This document shows positions 1 through 5,110 of a stretch of 5,687 nucleotides of DNA, in pieces. Source of the DNA: Aquiluna sp. (lineage in GTDB: Bacteria > Actinomycetota > Actinomycetes > Actinomycetales > Microbacteriaceae). Numbering within the stretch: position 1 is the first letter of the stretch; every line of letters begins with the position of its first letter. The notes beneath the pieces are model-generated. The model saw only the letters and a list, made by a program, of their open reading frames with translations. It was not told the origin of the DNA and searched no databases. The stretch covers positions 329 to 6,015 of the forward strand of contig JALQVB010000057.1 of assembly GCA_023260495.1 (NCBI GenBank), in the 5' to 3' direction. Both the position numbers and the translations under genes were made by a program.

Positions 1-1
1 T

Positions 2-766
2 ACTCTGCTCGCGCTCGCAGTAGCTCTGCTGCTGCAAATCGGCGTGAACTACGCCAATGACTATTCCGATGGGGTTCGCGGCACCGATGCAAATCGAGTC
101 GGACCGCAGCGCATCACCGCGGGAGGCCTCGCAAGGCCCGCGGCGGTGAAGCGGGCAGCGTTCATTACCTTTGGCCTGGCAATGTTGGCTGGCTTGGTGA
201 TTGTGCTGATCACGGCCCAGTGGTGGCTGATTGCGGTTGGCCTCGCCGCCGTTGTTGCCGCCTGGTACTACACAGGCGGGAAGCGCCCCTACGGTTACAA
301 CGGCCTGGGCGAGATTTCAGTCTTTATTTTCTTTGGCCTGGTTGCCACCGTAGGAACCAGCTTTATCCAGACGCTGTTCCTGGATCCACTAGCCGTGATG
401 CTGGGTGCTGCGCTGGGTCTCTATGCTTCGGCAGTACTGCTGGTGAACAACATTCGGGACATCGAGACCGATCGGGTGGCGGGCAAGCGAACGCTGTCTG
501 TTCGCATAGGTGTCAAGGCATCGAAGACGCTGTTCATGCTGCTGATTTGGCTACCGGTGTTGCTAAACCTGGTTCTAGTTCTGGTCTATCCGGCGACCCT
601 GCTCGGGATGTTGAATCTGTTTCTAATACTTCCCATCACCTTGATATTGCTTGAGAGCAAGAATCCGGGGGAGTTGATTACTGCTCTGAAGCTGACTAGC
701 TTGGCCGGCCTAGGCTTTGCGATCCTGGTCGGAGCCGGGATTGCCATCGTCAACTTTGGCTTGTGA
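2..766 (+). CDS. menA: 1,4-dihydroxy-2-naphthoate polyprenyltransferase MenA (5'-partial)
   Basis: Integral membrane UbiA-family prenyltransferase that joins a polyprenyl diphosphate to 1,4-dihydroxy-2-naphthoate, giving demethylmenaquinone. The frame is open to the left edge: 14 residues (TLLALAVALLLQIG) precede the in-frame GTG at 44, which encodes an internal valine and is not the start. About 254 residues are visible; family members are near 290, so roughly 40 N-terminal residues are missing. The first Asp-rich Mg/diphosphate motif is NDYSD (visible residues 19-23) and the second is DIETD within RDIETDRVAGKRTL (about 152-165). Around these lie about seven to eight hydrophobic helices, typical of UbiA folds. 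The stop is TGA 764-766. Its last 57 nt are also the antisense 3' end of the DUF4229 gene, so no separate terminator fits after it. Family assignment is firm; the specific MenA call rests on the NYANDYSDG-type motif and the men neighbours. Confidence 0.95.
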   Translation, partial: TLLALAVALLLQIGVNYANDYSDGVRGTDANRVGPQRITAGGLARPAAVKRAAFITFGLAMLAGLVIVLITAQWWLIAVGLAAVVAAWYYTGGKRPYGYNGLGEISVFIFFGLVATVGTSFIQTLFLDPLAVMLGAALGLYASAVLLVNNIRDIETDRVAGKRTLSVRIGVKASKTLFMLLIWLPVLLNLVLVLVYPATLLGMLNLFLILPITLILLESKNPGELITALKLTSLAGLGFAILVGAGIAIVNFGL

Positions 767-1021
767 GTCGATAATGGCATCTTCAGCCGCCGACTCTTCG
801 TCCTGATAGGTACCTGTTTCTCCTCTGGCTAGCCGCTGCGCGACCCGCTCGCTCATCGCGTTTCGCTGCTTGTCCAAGAACACCAGGGAAAAGGCAAATG
901 ACACTGCTGCGGCAATAATTGCGGAGAAAAACGGGTTGAAGTCAAGCAGCAGAAGTAGAAAAAAGAGGCCAAAGAAAAGCCCCAGCCTGATTAGCGAATA
1001 GCTGAGCCACGGGTTTTTCAC
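710..1021 (-). CDS. DUF4229 domain-containing small membrane protein
   Basis: A 103-aa protein that resembles the actinobacterial DUF4229 family, whose function is unknown. It has two hydrophobic helices (about residues 8-27 and 31-49) separated by a short DFNP turn, then a basic DKQRNAMSERVAQRLARG segment. The tail is long, acidic and low in complexity (about 72-103), probably cytoplasmic and disordered. The start is GTG 1021-1019; a stop codon lies 12 nt upstream in frame and no other start codon precedes the first helix. GGAGGG directly abuts the GTG, too close for a normal Shine-Dalgarno site. A TAGACT -10 box six nt upstream makes a leaderless transcript more likely. Residues 86-103 are encoded antisense to the last membrane segment of menA. 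DUF4229 genes are often near men genes in actinobacteria (from memory), but a quinone role is unproven. Confidence 0.85.
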   Translation of the reverse strand: MKNPWLSYSLIRLGLFFGLFFLLLLLDFNPFFSAIIAAAVSFAFSLVFLDKQRNAMSERVAQRLARGETGTYQDEESAAEDAIIDSQAKVDDGNPGSDQDRKA

Positions 1022-1027
1022 CCCTCC

Positions 1028-1033
1028 AGTCTA
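1028..1033 (-). promoter_or_regulatory. -10 box of leaderless promoter for the DUF4229 gene
   Basis: On the minus strand the sequence reads TAGACT, then GGAGGG, then the GTG start at 1021. A TAnnnT hexamer six nt before a start codon is the usual geometry of actinobacterial leaderless promoters, with transcription starting at or next to the start codon. The -35 position (about 1051-1056, TAGTTC) is a poor match to TTGACA. It falls on the -10 box of the divergent promoter. Confidence 0.6.
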
Positions 1034-1054
1034 CGAGCACGAATTGAAACGAAC

Positions 1055-1060
1055 TAGGGT
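1055..1060 (+). promoter_or_regulatory. -10 box of probable leaderless promoter for PLDc_N-menD
   Basis: TAGGGT is followed by six nt (TGAGGT) and the ATG at 1067, the same spacing as the other two leaderless candidates in the window. No good -35 is visible at the expected distance (about 1032-1037, TACGAG). An alternative reading is a leadered transcript from further upstream using AGGG (1056-1059) as a Shine-Dalgarno site seven nt before the ATG; the same bases would serve either purpose. Confidence 0.45.
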
Positions 1061-1066
1061 TGAGGT

Positions 1067-1369
1067 ATGACACGCATAGCAATCGTGACTTTCGGCTTTC
1101 TATTGGTGTGGATGATTTTCACCACAGTTTTTGCCGCCAGCGCGGACAAGAACGAGGTGCGCGCCCTGCCAAAGTGGCTCTGGGTGATTCTGTGTCTGAT
1201 CGTTCCTTTCTTTGGTGGCCTGCTCTACCTGATGGTCGGAAGGCCCATCGGCGGCGATAAAGGCGGACTTGGTGGTCGTGGCAAGACAATTGCCCCGGAC
1301 GACGACCCAAATTTCTTGCGAGATCTGAACAAGAAGATGCGCAAGAAAGACGAAGACGACAAAAAGTGA
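1067..1369 (+). CDS. PLDc_N domain small membrane protein
   Basis: A 100-aa protein matching the N-terminal two-helix domain of cardiolipin synthases (PLDc_N, PF13396) as a stand-alone unit. Helix 1 spans about residues 4-23 and helix 2 about 37-56. The characteristic block ALPKWLWVILCLIVPF continues to YLMVGRP (residues 33-60). There is no HKD catalytic motif, so it is not a phospholipase or cardiolipin synthase by itself. The tail (about 61-100) is Gly-rich, then highly charged with many Lys and Asp, probably cytoplasmic. The ATG is supported by the helix position and by the TAGGGT-N6-ATG upstream. The stop TGA (1367-1369) overlaps the menD start in GTGA, so it is co-transcribed and probably translationally coupled with menD. 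Family recognition is good; its biochemical role is unknown. Confidence 0.87.
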   Translation: MTRIAIVTFGFLLVWMIFTTVFAASADKNEVRALPKWLWVILCLIVPFFGGLLYLMVGRPIGGDKGGLGGRGKTIAPDDDPNFLRDLNKKMRKKDEDDKK

Positions 1370-2823
1370 GTAGCCAGTCTGTCGCCAACCTACTTTTGGC
1401 GACACTGAATGCTGGCGGCGTGCAGCGATTTTTCATAGCTCCAGGTTCGCGCTCCCAGGCACTAGCAATCGCAGCAGCAAAATTAGAATCTGCCAGCAAG
1501 GCAAGAGCAACGGTTCGACTGGACGAAAGATCGCTTGGCTTCACAGCGCTTGGCGCTGCTATGGCGAGCGGCAAACCTGTTGCGGTAATTGTCACCAGTG
1601 GCACCGCAGTTGGGAATCTTATGCCGGTAGCCCTAGAGGCTCACCACAGTTCGGTGCCGGTTATCTTCATAACAGCAGATCGCCCAGAGCGGTTGCGAGG
1701 TGTTGGAGCCAACCAAACGCTCGAGAACCAAGGCGGTATCTTTGGTTTCGCGGCTAGATCTTTCGAGATTGGCCTGGATGCGACGGAGGGCCACATCGGC
1801 TCAGTTGCACGCGCCGCTCTGGATGCAGCCGCTCCAGTGCAAATCAACGTTCAATTCGACCTTCCGCTCTCGGATGGCGCTCTGGAGCTGCCTGAGATCT
1901 CGCCTGTGCTGCCGGAAGCTAAACCTGAAACCAGTGCTGTTCATGTCCCGATTGACGACTCGATGGTTGTTGTGGCGGGAGCTGGCGGTGAGGCGGCTTT
2001 CGAATTTGCCAAAGCGGCAAATCTGCCTCTGATTGCTGAACCGAGCTCGATGGCCAGGACCGGTTCCCCAGCAATCAGGTTCCCGATGGCAGCCCTTCTT
2101 GAGAGACAAGCTGAAATTAAAAAGGTCGTGGTTTTTGGAAAGCCAACTCTGTCGCGGCAGGTGCAGGCACTGATTGCCTCCAGTGAGCTCTGGGTTGAGC
2201 GAAGTCTTTCCCATGGCGATTTCGATCCTCATGGAAATGCCACAGTAGTTGCCGATCGTCTGGTGCCACAGGGCAGAGCGAGCGATGATTGGGTTCGCAG
2301 CTTTAATATCGAATTTGAACTCTCGGAACGCCAGCAGTTTGTCAGCTACGTCTGGCAAAAGAGTGATCGGTTGGTGCTCGGTGCCTCGGACTTGATTCGC
2401 GAACTAGACCAGGTCGCTACGCCAGAGCCCAAAGAGGTTTTCTCAAACCGTGGCTTGGCCGGAATCGACGGAACTGTTTCGACGGCAATTGGAATCGCTT
2501 TGGAGCGCGGCGAAACAACGTTGTTGCTCGGCGATCTAACACTGCTGCACGATGCTTCCGGGTTGAATCTCACTGACATTGGAGAGCTGCCGCTTCGCAT
2601 TGTGGTGGGCAACGATTCTGGAGGACATATTTTCTCGAGGCTCGAGGTCGCCCAGGAGATAGCTAGCGAACAGTTGAGCCGCTTCTTTATCACCCCGCAG
2701 CAGGTTGACCTTGCTGCACTGGCAAGCGCCTATGGCTGGAAGTATCAGCTTTGCAATTCGATTGCGAGCTTAGATGCGGCTTGGGATGTCACCGGCCCGG
2801 TGATTATCGACTACCGGCTCTAG
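1366..2823 (+). CDS. menD: 2-succinyl-5-enolpyruvyl-6-hydroxy-3-cyclohexene-1-carboxylate synthase MenD
   Basis: Thiamine-diphosphate enzyme that decarboxylates 2-oxoglutarate and adds the resulting succinyl-semialdehyde unit to isochorismate (SEPHCHC synthase). Visible landmarks are APGSRS (25-30); DERSLG with E54, the Glu expected to activate the ThDP aminopyrimidine; TSGTAVGNL (78-85); ADRPERL (104-110) and GANQT (114-118); SNRGLAGIDG (360-369); and the ThDP/Mg site GDL (389-391) through GNDSGGHIF (415-423). At 485 aa it is short for the family (about 550-580). From memory of the M. tuberculosis protein, the loss lies in the linker after about residue 170, a helical segment around 310-335, the stretch before GDL, and the last 14 or so residues. 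All catalytic motifs are kept, so it should be active. The GTG start (1366) lies in GTGA with the upstream stop and has no good Shine-Dalgarno site, which fits coupled translation. The stop TAG shares CTAG with the menF stop. Confidence 0.95.
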   Translation: MSSQSVANLLLATLNAGGVQRFFIAPGSRSQALAIAAAKLESASKARATVRLDERSLGFTALGAAMASGKPVAVIVTSGTAVGNLMPVALEAHHSSVPVIFITADRPERLRGVGANQTLENQGGIFGFAARSFEIGLDATEGHIGSVARAALDAAAPVQINVQFDLPLSDGALELPEISPVLPEAKPETSAVHVPIDDSMVVVAGAGGEAAFEFAKAANLPLIAEPSSMARTGSPAIRFPMAALLERQAEIKKVVVFGKPTLSRQVQALIASSELWVERSLSHGDFDPHGNATVVADRLVPQGRASDDWVRSFNIEFELSERQQFVSYVWQKSDRLVLGASDLIRELDQVATPEPKEVFSNRGLAGIDGTVSTAIGIALERGETTLLLGDLTLLHDASGLNLTDIGELPLRIVVGNDSGGHIFSRLEVAQEIASEQLSRFFITPQQVDLAALASAYGWKYQLCNSIASLDAAWDVTGPVIIDYRL

Positions 2824-4001
2824 CTAAACGCCCAGCGGATGGCCCGAAACTTTAGCTCGGTCTCTGCCAGCTCGGCTGCCGGCTCCGATTCGCTCACGAT
2901 TCCACAGCCCGCTATCGCCCTGATACCCCCGGGCTCGATGACGCCGCCACGCAGGGCTATCGCAATCTCTCCTGAGCCGTCTGAGCTAAGCCAGCCAACT
3001 GGGCCGGCATATCCACCACGATCAAAGGGTTCGATTTGAGAGATCAGCTCCATCGCCTTATCCCGGGGCGTCCCGGCCACAGCAGCTGTTGGGTGCAGTC
3101 GCTCAATCACATCGAGCAGGCTCACACTATCGACTAGCTTTCCTCGGACATCGGTGGCTAGGTGCCAAAGATCTGGCAGCGCCAGCGAGAAAGGTTCGGC
3201 ATCTGCTTCCACCCATGAGCAGAACGATTCCAATTCGCTTGTTAGGGACTGGACCGCATAGCGGTGCTCGTGCTTGTTCTTCAGCGAATGGGCAAGGCCG
3301 TCGGCAATTGCTCGATCGACATCGGGGTCGGTTCCACGACCTGCGGTTCCCGCAAGGACTCTTGCGGACACTTCTCCGCGCTCGGCCCTAAGCAGTAGCT
3401 CTGGCGAGGCGCCAAAAACCTGTCCGATGGCATAGATCCAGCAGCCCGGGTAGCGCTGCTGCATAAGCTCAAGGGCTTCGCTCAAATCGGGTTTTCCAGA
3501 GGTTGGAAGCCACAGGTCTCTGGCTAGGACCACCTTTTCCACCTGGTTCGATTCGATTGCTGCCAGAGCCGTGCGGACCCCAGCCTCGAAGTCGGCAGGT
3601 GACTGGCGTCCAATCTCAAATGTTCCGGTTGGGCTCACAAGATTTTGATTTTCTTGGCTGCCTTCGGCGGAGATTTCGATCGCCATCTGGTTTTCAATTA
3701 GCAGTGTGTGTTGCGGAATCGTGATGCTCGATTGGTAGCCGGATTCGCCAGAAAAGGCAATTGAGGTCAGCCCTATGACTCCCGCTGTCTCACGCTCGGT
3801 GAGGTTGCTGATCTCTATAGTGGCAATCGCCTCTTGCCAGGCCCTGGAGAGATCTGCCACACGATTTGGGCCGCTTGCGGTGAGCACCAGCGCAGCTCCG
3901 CTGCCGATGATTTTGCGCTCGCCGTGCATGAAGACAGATTTGCCGGCAAGCTCCAGCCGCTCTGGAACCGGCACCTGGCGCACCACTAACCTCAGGGACA
4001 T
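2820..4001 (-). CDS. menF: isochorismate synthase MenF/EntC family
   Basis: Mg-dependent chorismate-binding enzyme that isomerises chorismate to isochorismate, the first committed step to menaquinone. Motifs, numbered from the ATG at 4001 (393 aa): VEKVVLARD with K156, the likely general base; GASPELLL (197-204) with E201, the likely general acid; LAGTAGRG (216-223); KNKHEH (241-246); LWHLATDVRG (278-287); LHPTAAVAGTP (302-312); EPFDRGGYAGPVGW (324-337); and AGCGIVSESEP followed by a Glu-rich Mg site. The conserved C-terminal two-thirds and variable N-terminus are normal. The order and the Lys base argue against anthranilate or aminodeoxychorismate synthase. A GTG at 4007 adds two residues, but AAAGG followed by five nt favours the ATG at 4001. 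It runs opposite to the other men genes, convergent with menD and divergent from the 99-aa gene. A siderophore or salicylate role is possible in principle, but the men context makes MenF far more likely. Confidence 0.92.
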   Translation of the reverse strand: MSLRLVVRQVPVPERLELAGKSVFMHGERKIIGSGAALVLTASGPNRVADLSRAWQEAIATIEISNLTERETAGVIGLTSIAFSGESGYQSSITIPQHTLLIENQMAIEISAEGSQENQNLVSPTGTFEIGRQSPADFEAGVRTALAAIESNQVEKVVLARDLWLPTSGKPDLSEALELMQQRYPGCWIYAIGQVFGASPELLLRAERGEVSARVLAGTAGRGTDPDVDRAIADGLAHSLKNKHEHRYAVQSLTSELESFCSWVEADAEPFSLALPDLWHLATDVRGKLVDSVSLLDVIERLHPTAAVAGTPRDKAMELISQIEPFDRGGYAGPVGWLSSDGSGEIAIALRGGVIEPGGIRAIAGCGIVSESEPAAELAETELKFRAIRWAFS

Positions 4002-4006
4002 CGGCA

Positions 4007-4011
4007 CCTTT
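4007..4011 (-). promoter_or_regulatory. ribosome binding site deciding the menF start
   Basis: The minus strand reads TAAAGGTGCCGATG. AAAGG lies five nt before the ATG at 4001, a workable Shine-Dalgarno spacing, whereas the in-frame GTG at 4007 overlaps this motif and has no site of its own. A leaderless GTG start from TAAAAG (4018-4013, five nt upstream) cannot be excluded, but that hexamer lacks the final T of TAnnnT. Confidence 0.5.
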
Positions 4012-4041
4012 ACTTTTAGTTGGCTGAGAGATTGCCTTGTT

Positions 4042-4071
4042 TTGCCACCGACCTTCTAAGCTCAATAGCGT
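4042..4071 (+). promoter_or_regulatory. candidate promoter for the 99-aa exported protein gene
   Basis: The 98-bp gap between menF and the next gene must hold divergent promoters. On the plus strand TTGCCA (4042-4047) and TAGCGT (4066-4071) are separated by 18 nt. They would start transcription near 4078, leaving a leader of about 22 nt that carries the GGAGGG site. TAGAGT (4074-4079) and TAAGCT (4057-4062) are alternative -10 boxes with poorer -35 partners. I found no convincing menF promoter on the other strand. Confidence 0.3.
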
Positions 4072-4088
4072 CATAGAGTCTAAACCGA

Positions 4089-4094
4089 GGAGGG
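4089..4094 (+). promoter_or_regulatory. strong Shine-Dalgarno site for the 99-aa exported protein
   Basis: GGAGGG, inside GAGGAGGG, is followed by ATGCT and then the GTG at 4100, giving a five-nt spacer. It is the best ribosome binding site in the window. It decides the start in favour of GTG 4100 over the in-frame ATG at 4037, which would put a charged 21-residue extension before the signal peptide. Confidence 0.75.
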
Positions 4095-4099
4095 ATGCT

Positions 4100-4399
4100 G
4101 TGAAGAGGCTTGCTGCAATCATGCTGGCGCTATTCGCCCTCAGCGCACCCGCCGTAGCAGACGATGACGATCTTCCAATGGACGGCACGGAGCAGACCCA
4201 GGTCGTGCCGCATGCGGTGGTAAAAAACCAACTGGATCCCAAGGCCGCCGACCCCATTGACATGTCCCAGGTGGTAATCACTACTCAGACCCCGGCCGAT
4301 GACTTTGCCGCCGCGACAACCCCTCTTGCTGTGGCTCTGATGCTCGGCTCGGTGGGTTTGGTGGTCTACACATTGGTCTCTCAGTCAAAGCGTGACTAG
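4100..4399 (+). CDS. small exported protein with signal peptide and C-terminal membrane anchor, function unknown
   Basis: I do not recognise this 99-aa protein. From GTG 4100 it begins MKRLAAIMLALFALSAPAVA, a classic Sec signal peptide with a signal peptidase I site after A20 (A-V-A before four Asp). The mature part, about residues 21-74, is acidic and Pro/Thr/Gln-rich and has no Cys, so it is neither a lipoprotein nor a disulfide protein. Residues about 75-93 (PLAVALMLGSVGLVVYTLV) form a membrane helix followed by the basic tail SQSKRD. The predicted topology is type I: a short external segment of about 54 residues, one helix and a tiny cytoplasmic tail. No catalytic or metal-binding motif is evident. 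It starts 98 bp from the divergent menF and ends 21 bp before the separately promoted menG. The strong Shine-Dalgarno site, consistent export signals and clean fit between genes support a real gene. A role in the respiratory or quinone membrane is only guilt by association. Confidence 0.78.
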   Translation: MKRLAAIMLALFALSAPAVADDDDLPMDGTEQTQVVPHAVVKNQLDPKAADPIDMSQVVITTQTPADDFAAATTPLAVALMLGSVGLVVYTLVSQSKRD

Positions 4400-4408
4400 T
4401 TGCTTGGC

Positions 4409-4414
4409 TAGACT
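4409..4414 (+). promoter_or_regulatory. -10 box of leaderless promoter for menG
   Basis: TAGACT is followed by six nt (TGGACG) and the GTG at 4421, which has no Shine-Dalgarno site. The hexamer and spacing are identical to those before the DUF4229 gene. A TG dinucleotide at 4405-4406 may act as a partial extended -10. The -35 window (about 4385-4390, TCAAAG) is weak. Transcription is expected to start at or beside 4421, giving a leaderless menG-prenyl synthase mRNA. Confidence 0.6.
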
Positions 4415-4420
4415 TGGACG

Positions 4421-5110
4421 GTGACTAAAGCCGACCTGAACAAGAAGCCCGAGCAGGTTTCGGCAATGTTTGACGCGGTTGCGAGGAAGTACGACCGCAC
4501 CAACGATCTTCTTTCCTTCTATCAGTCCCGGCTGTGGCGCAAGGCACTGACCAAGACTGTTGATCCAAAGCCGGGGGAGCGGGTGCTCGACATTGCCGCC
4601 GGAACCGGAACCTCATCGATGGCGCTGAAGCGCGAGGGTGTCGAGGTGGTGGCAGCCGACTTCTCCAAGGGCATGTTGGAAGAAGGTAAGCGTCGCTATC
4701 CCGAGCTTGAGTTCGTTTTTGCCGATGCTATGAAGCTGCCCTTCAAAGATGGTGAGTTCGACGTCGTAACGATGTCTTTCGGCCTGCGAAACGTCTCCGA
4801 CCACAAGGTGGCACTGGCAGAGTTCCTGCGGGTTTTGAAGCCCGGTGGCAGGCTGGTCATCTGCGAGTTCTCCCACGTTGCTGGGCTATTGGGAAGGCTC
4901 TACCTTTGGTACCTGAGAAAGGTGCTGCCGATCGTTTCCAAGATGTTTAGCTCCAACCCTGAGGCCTACGACTACCTTGGTGACTCGATAGCGGCATGGC
5001 CAAACCAGGCCCAGCTGAAGTCCGATATCGAAGGTGTTGGTTTTAGATCGGTGAGCTACCGCAACCTCACCCTTGGAATTGTTGCCCTGCACAGCGGGTT
5101 GAGAAACTGA
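4421..5110 (+). CDS. menG: demethylmenaquinone methyltransferase MenG (UbiE family)
   Basis: SAM-dependent C-methyltransferase that performs the last step, demethylmenaquinone to menaquinone. The 229-aa length is normal. It carries both UbiE/COQ5 signatures: YDRTNDLLS through LWR (24-40), and RVLKPGGRLVICEFS (137-151). The SAM-binding motif I is VLDIAAGTGTSS (55-66), with D80 of AADFS at the end of the second strand likely to bind the ribose. FADAMKLPF (100-108) and SFGLRNV (119-125) are also typical. The GTG start at 4421 has no Shine-Dalgarno site but sits six nt after a TAGACT -10 box, suggesting a leaderless message. The stop TGA (5108-5110) overlaps the ATG of the prenyl synthase by one base. 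No ubiquinone genes are seen and actinobacteria normally use menaquinone, so MenG is the right functional name even though ubiE is often used. Confidence 0.95.
   Translation: MTKADLNKKPEQVSAMFDAVARKYDRTNDLLSFYQSRLWRKALTKTVDPKPGERVLDIAAGTGTSSMALKREGVEVVAADFSKGMLEEGKRRYPELEFVFADAMKLPFKDGEFDVVTMSFGLRNVSDHKVALAEFLRVLKPGGRLVICEFSHVAGLLGRLYLWYLRKVLPIVSKMFSSNPEAYDYLGDSIAAWPNQAQLKSDIEGVGFRSVSYRNLTLGIVALHSGLRN

Noticed and set aside
44..46. GTG at 44 as the menA start
   Set aside because: The frame is open to the left edge and the preceding residues look like the MenA first helix; starting here would remove it and leave the Asp-rich motif at the very N-terminus.
1022..1027. GGAGGG as Shine-Dalgarno site of the DUF4229 gene
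   Set aside because: It touches the GTG with no spacer; the TAGACT box six nt upstream explains the start better as leaderless.
1119..1604. 161-codon antisense open frame across PLDc_N and menD
   Set aside because: It spans two real genes on the other strand and its composition is that of a shadow frame.
1801..2358. 185-codon antisense open frame inside menD
   Set aside because: It shows no recognisable domain, lies wholly opposite a firmly identified conserved gene and has no start signals of its own; it is a shadow frame.
4037..4099. Upstream in-frame ATG extending the 99-aa protein to 120 aa
   Set aside because: The extension is charged, would bury the signal peptide, has no ribosome binding site and runs through the likely promoter region.
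4095..4103. Mini-ORF ATGCTGTGA overlapping the GTG start of the 99-aa protein, possibly a translation-coupling start-stop element
   Set aside because: GGAGGG abuts this ATG with no spacer but is ideally spaced for the GTG at 4100, so the two-codon ORF is most simply chance.
3790..4281. 163-codon minus-strand frame across the menF start and the 99-aa gene
   Set aside because: It overlaps menF in another frame and the divergent promoter region; no family likeness.
4396..4411. Possible hairpin formed by two CTAG copies after the 99-aa gene, as a terminator
   Set aside because: The stem is only four base pairs with an eight-nt loop and no T-run; too weak, and it overlaps the menG -10 box.
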